A DNA stretch of 64,000 nucleotides from Xestospongia bergquistia (lineage: Eukaryota; Porifera; Demospongiae; Haplosclerida; Petrosiidae). The stretch's first letter is position 1, and every line of letters starts with the position of its first letter. The stretch covers positions 5,970,150-6,034,149 of the forward strand of contig OZ014419.1 in the NCBI GenBank assembly GCA_963965975.1. The letters are read 5' to 3'. The position numbers and the translations under genes were made by a program. Below are positions 32,922-45,215 of the stretch, in pieces. Under the pieces are notes generated by a model. The model was not told where the DNA came from and made no database searches. It worked only from the letters and a program-made list of their open reading frames with translations.

Positions 32922-35900
32922 TCAAGATACAAAGCATGAATGGTTTTCATACTCTACTTGTGTGAGTGTGTATTCATCGTTGTCAGAATGAGTCATTCCT
33001 GTAATTCTTGATGTATTTGATGAATTATCATTTAGACTTTCTCCAACATTAATCTCAGCAATGGTAGGAGATGCTTCGTTCTCTTTATCTGAGTTATGTG
33101 TCTTGAGAAAATCATCTAAATAGTCATCACTGCTTAAAAGAGCTTCTACAATCTGTTCACTTGTTAACATTTCTGTTGGCTTCTCTTCATGAGACAGAGT
33201 ATCTTCATTTTGATGAGAAAGGGATGAAGAATCAGAAGAGGTACATCTGTTAGTGTTATTGAGGCCAAGAAAAAATGAATTAGGAGTGGACATTATGACC
33301 TTGCGTAATTTTAGAACTTCAAAAAATTGCAATATAGTTAGCACACCAGATCTCATAAAGGTCCCTTGTAATATGCTTATTGATGATTGCATTATGTCAT
33401 CACAATCATCTTCATCAAATAGATTTACTGATGCTCTTGCATATGTGACAGCATTCAATGGCTGAAGATCTTGACTGACAAAATACTCATAGTGACACTG
33501 ATAGTTTGAGGTCCGAATATAATAGTTCATATAGTATCCTCCAAGTGGAAAATCCTCAGAACCATCACCTTCACAGAGGGATAAGCTCGTTATAAAACAT
33601 CCATCATCTAGTTTCCCATTAGAATACAAACGAACAAACTCCTTATGGCCGTCAGGGACTTTTAATTCATTACTCGATTGATCTTCAGGTGCAAATATTA
33701 GGCTTTGTGGTTCAGGGATTACATTGTAGATTTTGTGGCATTTCTCAGAACAAAATTTCAATTTTTTATCACTTATAGCCATCATTGAGGGTCCAAGGAT
33801 GGCTCGGTCAAGACAGACCTCACATAGATCCTGACAATACCAACAACTATTGCGGCATTTCATGTCAAGAAAGTCAGGACCCCTAAATTAAGAGAAATGA
33901 AAGAAATGACAGCATCAAAATCTCTTAAACTCTTTATATATGCTATCAATTAAATGTGCTGAAGTTATTATACCATACCATATAAGGTTACATATGGGGA
34001 ATCACTGTTCACTATTATATAGGTATCCATCCACCAGTAACTCTATGCTATGAACTAATTCATCTCACTATATAGATAATGTACCTTTTACTGTTCATCC
34101 AATATAGTAGAGATTGATAGTTACGATATCCTTTAACTTTTAGTATCAGAGATACTATTTCACTACTTTTCTTTATTAAATCAGTTGTTGCATCATCACC
34201 AAGAAACCGTTTTGAGTAAGGATCTGGTAAGTATTCGACAAATTCAAATGATTGTGTAGAAAAGAAAAAAGCTGTGTTTTCTTGTAGACCAGGCTCGTAC
34301 TGATGGAAAATTAAATACGGAGACTCAACATTATATGGTGGTTTATCACCAACAACTATAAAAGCTGTGCCTCCTTTACCTGAACCACCTTCCAATGGGA
34401 AATCAAGATGAAGCAGGATCTTGTGAGAGTCTGGAAGTGTAACAGTTCCTGATGCATTCTTTGCAGTTGGATGTGACACTAAAAACTCATTTGGTACATA
34501 ATTTATGACTTTAGGATGGTCTGAGAACAATGATCCTTTCCCCATGCCTTCACTTTGCTTGGTAATATCAAGAATATCCAGCATGTATGATACTGGAGGG
34601 ACAGACAAGAGGTCATCTAGTGGCTGTAATGCAATGGCCCTCTTTGGTTGTTCCATAACTTCTTTTTCTGTAATCATAGCTTCCACTAAAAGTGTTTCCC
34701 AAAGCTCATCAGGTATCTTCAGTCGTCTTTCATTATCAGGTGGTATTTTGTAAACAGCACCATTTTTCTGGATAGTGAGAGTGGGATCAGTAGACCAATT
34801 TGCTTTAGGCAGTTGTACGGTAGTCAAAATCATACCTATTTGAAATGTATAGGCAAGAGCATCCACATAAAGCTGATGAGATCTATACATGTATTTCTTA
34901 TGGGTAAAGAAAAAATGAAAAGGATAATGAATACAAACATTGATGAGGGAAGATTGGATTTCCGACGGATCACCTTTGGTTGGGGCAATAAAAATTGATA
35001 TGTCAGGACAGTCATCTGACTTTGGGCGTAATAAAACATTTCTACATTGTAGTAACAGAGAATGTACTTCATCTTGATTAAGATATTCAACTCTTTCTCC
35101 AGAATATTGAAGAGTCATCCCACGAAATATCAACCCAACACAGAACTGATACAGCCACTCTTGATATTCAATGCATTGTTCTTCAGTAATACTTTGTGGC
35201 CTTTCTACATCGTAAAATTTACGGAAGAAACATGGCAAAAACTTGGTCTCTGCTTTACTTAAAATTAGTTCACAGTCATGACAGAGTACACGAACTGTAA
35301 TTTCCCCAGATGACTTGAGAGAGCCAGTGAACATTTTTTGCCAAGGCCAACTGACAAAGTATGCCTTTCCACTGTCAGGTACACCAGCAGCTTTTGCAAA
35401 ATCATCCAATACAGCTCTAGGACAAATATGACTCTTAGCAAGCTTCCCTTTTTTGTAGCATAAAAGGCACCTTGGGAGTTTACCACTCATATTACGAGAT
35501 TCTGATAGAAAGATCATCATTGATGTATCCAGCATTTGACTACCTTCCTCGTCAATGATATTTGCATCAAAGGCAGAACCCAAAAGTTGAATAACATCTT
35601 TTATTTTCTTGTAGCAGGAAAATCTAGCATTGCTGTAAGCTCGACTAGTAGTGGAAATACCCTTGAGAAATTCCAGATCTTGCATGAAAATATGGTAGAG
35701 TGATTTTCCTTGAAACATCGCGAGATGATCTTTCACTGGTGCATCTTTAGGCACCTTTTCACAAAACTGAATGCATTCTTCATAAAGATCATGTTTATAC
35801 GCTTTTTCAGCATAAAGAAGGCAGTCATCAGTACCTGTGAAAAATGAACATAAGAATAATTTTTTAAAAGTAATCAAATATCAATAAATATATTATTAAA

Positions 35901-37662
35901 ATTATATTAAATATATTAGAATTAAGATAAATTTTTGGTAATCTGAAGTCACTAAAAATATATTACTATCTAAGCTACTGTCCCAATGGATTTCTAATCA
36001 TAACTGTAGTAGTGACATGAAACCAAAGCTATGATAAGTATACACCTCATCACAGATAACTGTGTATGATGTGGTAAAGTTGTGTACTGTCACACATTAA
36101 GTATATTTTGGATGTTTTCATTAGGTTTGTTAGATAAAACTTTAGTGTACACATTATTCTAAATTATGTGGTCCAAGTCATAAAAATTGATGTAAGATTA
36201 CATAAATTTCAGAATTTTTTTATTGACTTTATTACATAAAGTGTTTGAGACAGTATCAAATTGAAACTGAAAACCTCAACTACTAATCAAATTGTGAATA
36301 CAATACTTACCTTCAGGGATACAACCACTGAAAGCATAACACACACAATTGACAAGTGTGTTCAACTCCTCCTTAATATCAGCACATTTTAACTGTTGAA
36401 ATTTATCAACGATTGGAAGAGATTTGTTTGGGTCACTGAGACATGATGAGGCAAGTTTCCAAAGTAACAAAAGAAGAGCCTCTACGAAGTCAACATCAGT
36501 ATTATTGTTAAGAAGATCCATCAAAATACTCAACCCATTTTGCTGAATAATAATGTCACAATTCGTCTGGATGCAGCAAAAGTATTTCAACATGACAGCC
36601 AATCCATCTTCAGAAATTAAATGCCAAAACTCACTCTTTTCATCTTCACTAAGTTCACATTTAGACAAGATCTTAAACACAATTGTGACATCTTTTTTCG
36701 AAAGCTGGAGATACTTTTCTGCTCGTGTCTTGTCAAGATATCTGTGTAGAACTGCGAGGGACATTTTTGCAAGTTTTCCAATGGAGAAGTTTTTGCTGGG
36801 TAAATAAGATATGAGGATATCAAAGTAGAAACAATTCTTGAAGTGGTGATGAAATTCACGATGTTCAATTAGTGTTAGTAAGGCTAGCATTGAGAGATGT
36901 ATCAGATCAGCTAAAATCTAAAAATTAAAATGCACAATGAAAAAAAGTATTGTATCTTAGTAGTCAACAGATCTGTATGACTTCAATTAAATGGCTTTAA
37001 ACTTTGTAACTAATTTTTAATAAAGCATTTATGTCAACATACATTTACTCTCATATATATAACTTTGTTTTTACATACCTCTTGATGAGCTGTACTTGCA
37101 ATAGGAAGATCAATGAGTTGTACTACTAGTTGTATATGTATACCTTCTTTAACAATAATGTTACGCATTTCTTGTGAGCAATTTGTCCATACAGTTACAA
37201 GGAAGACCCAGTCAATTAAACACTTCAATTCATATCCATTACTAAGACCTGTCGATTGGAAAAATAAAGATAATATTCACAACTCACAGCTCTCCCAGTT
37301 AATTAGACACAGAATTTACTACAAATAAACTTACACTTATAAACTTTTGCCATAAAAGGAGTCAATGTAGTTATCAAATTTGGTTTTTCACAGAGAATCT
37401 TGTTAGCATATTCTTCCATTAGTGACTTTTCCTGTAGTTCAACAAATGCATGTCGTATTTTTTCCAAATTATCAATGACATTCTCTAAGAGATTTTTAGC
37501 AGCTTCAATGTCTTCTTTATTGTAGCCACTCTTTGTCAGGTCTATCAGTGACTCTATATTTATTAACATGAGATCCCACACCGAAAGTGTCCTTTCATCA
37601 TCTGTTGTAACAACGTTCGTTGGAACAGTCTCTACATCACGAGATAAGTCTTCCTCCGCCAT
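32922..37662 (-). CDS. Unnamed ARM/TPR/HNH-like/zinc-knuckle protein, 5 exons
   Basis: Five exons join in frame with standard splice sites: 37662-37335, 37248-37079, 36917-36311, 35834-34085 and 33882-32922, giving 1,271 residues. Residues 1-368 are helical repeats of ARM/HEAT style. Residues 369-470 look like TPR helices (YAEKAYKHDLYEECIQFCEK). Residues 491-557 hold CLLC, SHICP and CHDCE with LS..E..F after it, a layout like an HNH/zinc-ribbon module known from bacterial hypothetical proteins. Residues about 960-1000 are a zinc knuckle (CWYCxxLCxxC, then FCSxxCxxxY). The final 130 residues are Ser/Glu-rich and disordered. A paralog lies at 62927. It starts 120 bp after the PCID2 stop on the same strand. 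The family is not one I can name; the enzymatic role is uncertain because the usual final HNH histidine is Glu. Confidence 0.85.
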
Positions 37663-37782
37663 AACTCTGTAACCTCTATAGACTATATTTTTGTTCACGT
37701 TTATATATAAAGTGGGAGGAGAAGACTACCCTCTCTTGTTATAAATAATAATTATTAATATTTAATACTATTTTATTTATTT

Positions 37783-40345
37783 TTAGATAGAAGAGAGAGA
37801 AGGAAAAGCATTTTGTTTACTGACAACCAGTTTTTGATGTTGATGAGATATATAACCTTTGATGTAATTCTAGACATAGGAGAACAGATACTCAACAAAT
37901 ACTACTACAAATGGTCACATACTTTGTCAATGAGATTAGCAACAATACATTCTACTTCATCAGCATCAATATCATCTTCCTACACAGATACAGTCCAAGT
38001 ACATATAACGTAAATATGTGATTTACTTTGTTAAATTTTAAAGCATCCTCAAATGCTCTTAGTTCTAACTGATGACATTTAGACATTAACAGCCATCTAT
38101 GTAGTGAAGGATAGAGTGTATAATGATATCAATGTAAGACTTACACTTTTTTAAAGAGATTTCTCAAAGCAACAGTTTTCAATTTCTCTAAAATGAGGTA
38201 TATTCCAGCTTTGATGAAAAATGCCTAAATGTATGAGCATAAAGGAAGACAAGACAGATGAGAGAACTATAATTATTTTTATAGTTCCTCATAATTTTTA
38301 CAACTATGTTATAACTATATAATATAAGGTGAATTAATTTACCTGATGTCTTTCCATAGATTGTGCAAACATTAGCAGATTACCAGAACTAATAATACAT
38401 ACTAATAAACACAATATATATATTATATTGTTAACATACCACACTGCTTGTGCTACATCAGAGAATGGTAATAACTGATGTTTAATTAATAGTTCTTGTT
38501 TAGGTACTTGCCCCTATAATCAGAGATTACTAACAGTGTACTTAATTATATAGTAACTAACCAGTAACATTTTAATGGGAATAAGATACATCAGTATTAA
38601 TCTAATAATAAAAGGTTTACATTGCTATATTATTTATTCTAAATAGTAATACAGTTTATGTGTCATTAGTAGTAGTTTGACCGACCTTCTATTCTTATGA
38701 GAAGAAATATGACAATGAGTGAAAGCAAAATCTAATAATTCAGCAGCTAAAAAAGAATTTAAAAATATTGAAAATCAATTTAATAATTTACCTGTTTTAA
38801 ATTCACTATCAAACATTGCTTTACGACCAACAAAATACCTACAATAATAACAAAAACAATTATTGTTATTTTAAATAACGTTTATTTGTACATACTTGTA
38901 TGTTACTAGATGACTAATATAGAATTGATCCTTAATATCAGAGCTATCAATAGCTCTTATTAATGGTTTACAAAGTGGTAGTTTGTTTAACTATAATTAT
39001 AATATAATAAAAGATACTATAGAAATAGTTAATTATTACCTTAAAATATATTTTAAAGAGTTGATTAACAATACCAAGTGTCCCCCATCTTTTAGTATTA
39101 TCAAGTGAAGTACGACTGACAAAATTATGAATGAATATTAAGATCAATTCATCTATTAATCAATTCATACTTGTCTGAAACACAGATACGAAAACATCCC
39201 ATAATTTGATCAGCAGTTCTCTCAAGTACTTCTCCCTCTTTTTTGGTTTTACTCAAACTCCCTTGTGGTAAAGATTCCACCTACAACAATGACTGTATAT
39301 CTTTATTGAAATCATTATTTTACCTTTAATCCTAACAATCTTAAATCTAAAACCACTTGTAATAATACTGGTAGAGCCCTGTTTAGAATAGGGTAATGGA
39401 GATCATCTATAATATAAACATTACCAGTTTTCTTCTTTTTGAGCTTGGAACCATTTAGAAAAAGCTCTTTAAGTAAATTAGTTAAGACTTTCATTTTATT
39501 CATTAATTAATCTATCAATAAATCTATCAATTAATCCACTAATTAATCCATCAATTAATCCACTAATTAATCCATCAATTAATCTATCAATTAATCCACT
39601 AATTAATCCATCAATTAATCCACTAATTAATCCATCAATAAATCTATCAATTAATCCACTAATTAATCCATCAATTAATCCACAAATTAATCCATCAATT
39701 AATCTATCAATTAATCTATCCATCCTTTATAATATTTAAAGGATACTGTACCACTAACATCTGACAAGCAAATGCTTCTTCAAAGTTGTTAGCAGCAACA
39801 GCATGAGCACACCTATCAAATAAAATCACTTATTATTAACTATACCACTGGGTCCTAGACCAGCTACTTACAAAACAAACAGTTGCTCATTATATGATAT
39901 AAAACTACTAACCTTAGATGAGCAACCAGTATTTCATCAAAAGGAGTATCCAGAAAATCACATATGATATCTGCATTGCCTTGCTAATAAAAGATCAAGT
40001 AACCAAAGAGATGACATACTACAATTCAAAATTTATAATACTGGTACTGGCATTTCTATTGTAAGTAATATGTAAAACAAAACCTTATTTCACATCATAA
40101 CATATTATAATAAATTTGCTGTGTAAATGACCTCACTTGTAGTCTTGTATTCTGTACATGAGGATGTTCCATAGACACTAAAGTCTAAAGAAACACTTAT
40201 TATCACAAAATAGTATCAGTGAACATACTGCTAATTCGTAGCCATCTCCTTCCTTAAAAGCTCTATCTACCTAAAGAAGTACTACAACCTTTATTACACC
40301 ATGTTAAACACTTACATAGCCTAAAAACTGCTCTAATGTCTCCAT
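37783..40345 (-). CDS. PCID2: PCI domain-containing protein 2 (TREX-2 mRNA export factor)
   Basis: A multi-exon gene with tiny exons. It starts [10 protein letters not shown] (40345-40316), [14 protein letters not shown] (40270-40229), then 40184-40137 and 39983-39913 ([10 protein letters not shown]), then [17 protein letters not shown] near 39810. Human PCID2 aligns along its length (SFKHPHVANPRLQ, PYDEMFAAHLR, YKCQTVIVQSF, LPVKMLLG). The last exon, about 37860-37783, reads [16 protein letters not shown], identical to human over these residues, and ends at TAA. PCID2 (yeast Thp1) is a PCI/winged-helix subunit of TREX-2 that binds DSS1 and GANP and couples transcription to mRNA export at the nuclear pore. 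Introns are 40-400 bp; one holds a 12-bp minisatellite. The start is supported by the in-frame splice pattern and the short divergent promoter. Confidence 0.93.
39500..39724. repeat. 12-bp minisatellite in a PCID2 intron
   Basis: About 19 copies of ATTAATCCATCA with variants ATTAATCTATCA and ATTAATCCACTA. The frame of repeated Leu-Ile-Asp residues on the minus strand is an artefact. Confidence 0.95.
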
Positions 40346-40430
40346 CTCTACCACGTGGTTCCCTCTAATTAATGCTCAGGTCACGCCCATTAGAAGCTTC
40401 AGTGGCTTTCCTTATGTCATACGTCTCGTT
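40346..40430. promoter_or_regulatory. Bidirectional promoter between PCID2 and SYNRG, with a uORF
   Basis: Only 85 bp separate the start codons of PCID2 (minus) and SYNRG (plus), so both transcripts must start here or use overlapping UTRs. On the plus strand a six-codon upstream frame begins at 40414 and its TGA (40432-40434) overlaps the SYNRG ATG (40431-40433). Confidence 0.6.
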
Positions 40431-43400
40431 ATGAGCTACCCATCGTAAGTAGTTCTAATAATAATGAATAATTTGACTGTATTTCTATATTTATAGGCCT
40501 TATCAACAACGACAAGGCTTTCAGGTAAGTGATGATGCCACATCGTTTATAGTCTCTTTCTCAGACCTATCTGGTAGGTCTGAGAACAAGACTCCATCAT
40601 TCATAGTCTATGCAACTATGTGTATGTCATTAATGTCACTATCTTTATTGTAGGACCCACAACAATGGCAGCAATTTCAATACATTGGACAACAGATGCC
40701 TCAACAAGTTATGGGTGTACGTTACCCAGTAACCCCACCCAATAGTGGTTATATGATGCAACCTGGAAGAGGGACCATGTATCAACAAATGCCACACCCA
40801 TCAGGTTAGTTACATATAATTATGCAGTTGATATGTATGGTTTATTGGTACATATTATGATGTGTTGCGTTTGTTCATAGGTTATATGTACTATCAACAA
40901 CAACCAGGACAGAATCCTGTTCTAGGTCCCACTCCCATGCCAGGACAGAATCCTGTTCTGGGTCCCACTTCCATGCCATCATTTCCAATGCAATTTAGCC
41001 AACAACAAGCTCAATTATTACAGGAGCAACAAAGAATGATGGAACAACAGAGACAACATGAGTTAGAGGAACAGAAAAAGAGAGAGATTGAAATTCAAAA
41101 ACGACGTTTACAAAATGTTAATGTTGCTAAACCTCCATCATCAATAAGTTCATTAGAAACTTTAATAGGATTTGATCCTAAAAAATCTCCATCTTCTCAA
41201 CCTAAACAGAAGAAGACAGATGCTGAGGTTGTGAGCCAATCTCCACTTACCTCATCTGATACCAAGCCTGACCCCCAGGCCTCAAAGACATCAAGTCTTC
41301 AGACTCAAAAACCTATTCCTGAACAAGCCAAACCCACAGGTACACTGTGACATATATCTCCTTAAATACACATGTACATGTAGGATATACAAGTCACCTG
41401 ACCATCACATGACTATTCCATTATATTATAGGTCCATCTATTGAGGAACTGATGGCAAATAGTATGAGCAAATTAGATGATAAAGGGAAACGTCCCATAA
41501 AGAAGACTGACTTTATAAAGCAATCACAAAAGTCATCCAACTCACCTTCGTCACAATCAAAACCGTTCTCATCTTCAGAGAAGTCAAGGTCATGGGAAAC
41601 TGGGGCAGACGAGTTTAGCGGGTTATTTGCCCAACATGCTCCACCCCTTCCTTCACAACAAGAGCAACATGGAACCAATGATGACAGTTTTGGAGAGTTT
41701 CAATCTGTTTCCAGTACTGGCCTGCCTCTATCCTCGCTGATGACAACTAATGTGACTCCTCCTCTACCAATAATGACAGGTGGTAATACAGGAGGACATC
41801 CTACTGGGATACGTGTCCCAATGTTAACTCATATGGCCACACCCTCTACTGGATCACCTCAATTGGTTCATTCACAAGGACACGCACCCTTGATGGCAAC
41901 TGGGGCACCCTCTGAGAGGGAACTACCTTCGTGGCTTATTTCAGCATCAATTTATAATGTGTCTCAGTTACCTCCAATATACTACAGTGTTTATCAGGTA
42001 CATAACCACACCCTCTATTATAGCTAGTGTGTGTGCATATGAAAATATATATTATCATTTTCTCTTTAGATGTGTGCTATTGAGGGGAGTGAACTGACCA
42101 ACACACAGACTTTATTTCCTCTTCTTGTCTCTAGTGGTCTTAATAAAGTAGTACTACGTGACTTATGGAGTATAGTTAATCAAACAGTACCAGGACAACT
42201 AACGAGAACTGAGCTATTTACTTTATTAGGATTAATTGGATTGATACAAAATGTAAGAAGATCAATTTATGAACATAATATATTTTACTTTTTATTAGAG
42301 TGGACAGTCTAATGTTACATTGATGGATTTAAAAGGCACAACTAGTCCTCCTATACTTCAACTTGCTGCATTGTCACAACAAACTAAAGGTATATTATGA
42401 AAGAAAAGAAATGAAAAGGAAAACAAACATATTATATTATTGTTTATTGTTAATGTTTACAATTTACAGATGATTTTGGAGAATTTCAAGGGACAACTGT
42501 CTCTACTTTGTCAACACAATCGAATGCCTTATCTGAAGCTCCACCCACTCTTCAGCCAGCTTTGCTTCAACCAACATCAGGTACTAGCAATGATCACACC
42601 CCTTCTAAGTCTACTGCTGAATCAAAAGATAAATATTCAGTATTACGTCAGCTCAGTTCATCGAGTCATCTGACACCAGTGGCCCCGCCTATCAAAGATT
42701 CATTAGTACCACAACAAGTAGGAGCGTCTTCCATTAATAACGATGACCCTTATGCTGCTCTGAAAGGATTAGTGACTTCTGCCCCTCTTATTGACACTGG
42801 TAATGAAATAAATAATAAGTTAATTACTATTGCTATGGACTCACAATCAAGCATTGAACATTTTCAATCAAATTTGACAAGACAGCCTGACTCAAATTTA
42901 ATGCCATTAATTTCTAATGAGGTAGCACCAAAACCACAGGTGACCACACCTACTGGTACAGGTGGATGGGCTGATTTCACATCTTTTACAACCAATCATT
43001 CCAGTCAAGCAAATGAGTTCACCCAGAATACAATATTAATACCGACTTCAAATCCAAGCCCAGCTCCACCCAATCTATCACTAACAATGAGCAAGCCCCC
43101 TTTAATACCGTCTAACAAATCACCTGAAAATGAATTTAGTGGATTTAGGTCATTCCAAGAATCTACCATACCACCGTTATCATCAATGAATATACCACCT
43201 GCGACATCTTCACCTCTGTCCCTCAGTACAACTAATAGTGCAGCCTCAAGTATGACTATACCACCTGTGACGTCCTCTCCACCTCTGTCCCTTAGTCCAA
43301 CTAATAATGCAGTCTTGAGTACAAATATACCACCTGTGACGTACTCTCCACCTCCGTTCCACAGTCCAACTAGTAGTGTTGTCTCAAGTACAAGTGAAGT

Positions 43401-44342
43401 ATCATTGACTCGTGTTAAGGTATTATAATAATAGTAGTGTATTCCTATCTGAAACCCTTCCCATAAGCTGTAAGAAAATCACAGAACATGTCCCTTTATG
43501 ATATTAGCTATTGTCTATGTCTTACTTTGATTAGTTTGAAGTCAAAACTTCCAATCTCCAAATCTAGTCACTACTCATTAGTATATAAATAAAACATGTA
43601 ATGTGTTTGAAGGAAATATTGTTATTAAGACATATTGTATTTCTAGTGTTTAGAGCGTTCTGATATTTGGTACCGATGTCTTCAGAAATGTTGTGATCTG
43701 TTGATTCAATGTTACACTGTTCTGTCAGAGGAGACAGATACTAATATAATAAATGAAGTAGCCAACTCTGAAGATGGCAGAAATAAACTAACAGGTACAT
43801 GATAGAATATATACAAGTTGGTCCTATTGTATTTTATATTAAACAGGTATTGTTGAAGTTTATAGATTTTCTAAGAGAATCCATACTGCCTCAAGGGGTC
43901 CAGGCAAGCATTCTATGACCCCTTCAAAAAGTAAACCCCTGCTATAACATGCTTAATAATATTTTAATACATGCATATTCTTCAGGTGAGTCTCTGACTG
44001 AATTAATGATTGAGATCAGAAGAAAATGGAATGCTATATGTAAACTGTTACCAGAGGAAGCATTGGTAATACCCTATTAATTAATCCAGTAATTACATTA
44101 TTATATAGGCACAGATCATGGACTCTATGTCATCCTCGTCCTCCCTATCCGAGGAAGATGCTGAGAGATGTCAACTTTGTTTGTTGCCTTCTCATATATT
44201 TATATCTCCACTGGTTACTATTGATGGATGTAGTGAGCGATATACCTTAGCTACTGACAAACAAGATGGTCGTTTATTTCACATTCAATGTGCTAACTTT
44301 TGGACAAAAGGTCTAGAACAAGACATTGAACTTGTGCCTTAG
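40431..44342 (+). CDS. SYNRG: Synergin gamma (AP-1 gamma-ear binding, EH domain)
   Basis: Twelve exons join in frame to 986 residues: 40431-40444, 40497-40524, 40654-40804, 40881-41339, 41432-41997, 42070-42252, 42299-42389, 42470-43419, 43647-43794, 43847-43903, 43986-44065 and 44109-44342. The N-terminus is Gln/Pro-rich with a coiled Glu/Arg segment (EQQRQHELEEQKKREIEI). An EH-like domain is encoded at about 41920-42370 (LPSWLISASIYN onward). Two clathrin-adaptor gamma-ear motifs are clear: DDSFGEFQ and DDFGEFQ. The C-terminus (VYRFSKRI, CQLCLLP, FHIQCANFW) matches human synergin gamma (VYRVAKRI, YHASCANFW). Synergin gamma works with AP-1 at the trans-Golgi network and endosomes. One intron (after 43903) appears to use a GC donor. 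Two in-frame repeat tracts suggest relaxed linker evolution. Confidence 0.93.
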
Positions 44343-44728
44343 ACCTTATAATATTGCTGTATACAAATGTGTGTTGTTATTTATAATAATAATGTATAAT
44401 GTCAGAGTGTGAGTCTCTTGAAGGACTCTTTATTATTCTAATGCTGTCTCTAATAAAAACATCACATTTTAATCATAAGCCCTAATGTAGTACTTTCCCT
44501 TTGTAAATTCAGTATCCATTACTGGCTACGCTTGACAGTACCTTCCCCAAGACCCTTGCTGTATTATAACAGTTGGTATTTAGGCACCATACCCATTGTA
44601 AATAACCTCTATATAACAGTTTTTAAAAAAATTCATCAAAATTTGAGCATCTGTTACATTATATGATTTATGGGAGAACACTCATCATATATAACATATA
44701 ATATACAAAAGCTCTATCATTTACTGTT
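44343..44728. terminator. Convergent 3' ends of SYNRG and RPL35
   Basis: The two genes face each other across 386 bp. AATAAAAA at 44451-44458 on the plus strand could serve SYNRG polyadenylation. No coding sequence is seen. Confidence 0.45.
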
Positions 44729-45100
44729 TTATGCTTTGACTGCATAGACACGACGAGGAAACAGATTCAATTTCTTTTTCCTTCGTAATGTAGTTATTGA
44801 CTTTTCTTTCTTTGTTAACTCTCTCCTTTTAGCTCGAGTTAATTTTGGACGAAGATCAAGTGGCTTATATTTCTTTTTAGCATAAAATTTTTTGAGATTT
44901 TGCCGCTGAGTTTGACTAATTACTGTCTTCACTCGAGCTATGGACTTTCGAACGACTTTGATCTTTGATAACTTTGATGCTGTACCTCCAGTCACTTTCT
45001 GGACTTGTAATTGAGATAATTCATTCTTGAGTTCATCTAACTGTTTTAGTAGATCCTCTTTAGATTTTCCACGAAGTTCTCGAACTTTTACCTTCCCCAT
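44729..45100 (-). CDS. RPL35: 60S ribosomal protein L35 (uL29)
   Basis: A 123-residue intact frame without introns, the same length as human RPL35. It begins [20 protein letters not shown] (human starts with Met-Ala-Lys-Ile-Lys-Ala-Arg-Asp-Leu-Arg-Gly-Lys) and has the VARVLTVI-like block (IARVKTVIS), the RQNLKKFY segment and the basic C-terminus [10 protein letters not shown]. uL29 sits at the exit of the peptide tunnel on the large subunit and helps dock the signal recognition particle and nascent-chain factors. An intronless ribosomal protein gene in an intron-rich neighbourhood could be a retrocopy, but it has a proper divergent promoter and no damage, so it is probably functional. Confidence 0.97.
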   Translation of the reverse strand: MGKVKVRELRGKSKEDLLKQLDELKNELSQLQVQKVTGGTASKLSKIKVVRKSIARVKTVISQTQRQNLKKFYAKKKYKPLDLRPKLTRAKRRELTKKEKSITTLRRKKKLNLFPRRVYAVKA

Positions 45101-45215
45101 TCTCGCCTTCGCCTCTGTCTAACTGAAACACGTGCTCGGCTGTCTTCTTACGTGTTGAGCATGCGCAAAAGGTCAGGGCGGGGCTTGCCATTACAGGCAA
45201 CTTCTAGTCGAGAAC
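45101..45215. promoter_or_regulatory. Bidirectional promoter between RPL35 and the LAMP-like gene
   Basis: A 115-bp gap between divergent start codons, markedly more GC-rich than its surroundings. It contains CACGTG (45129-45134), an E-box/CLEAR-type core that in animals is bound by Myc, USF or TFEB-family factors, plus a second ACGTG at 45150. TFEB control of lysosomal genes is known in vertebrates; here it is inference from the motif. Confidence 0.55.

Noticed and set aside
34505-36868. Plus- and minus-strand frames within exons of the zinc-knuckle protein
   Set aside because: Shadows of the spliced minus-strand gene, which joins in frame over five exons.
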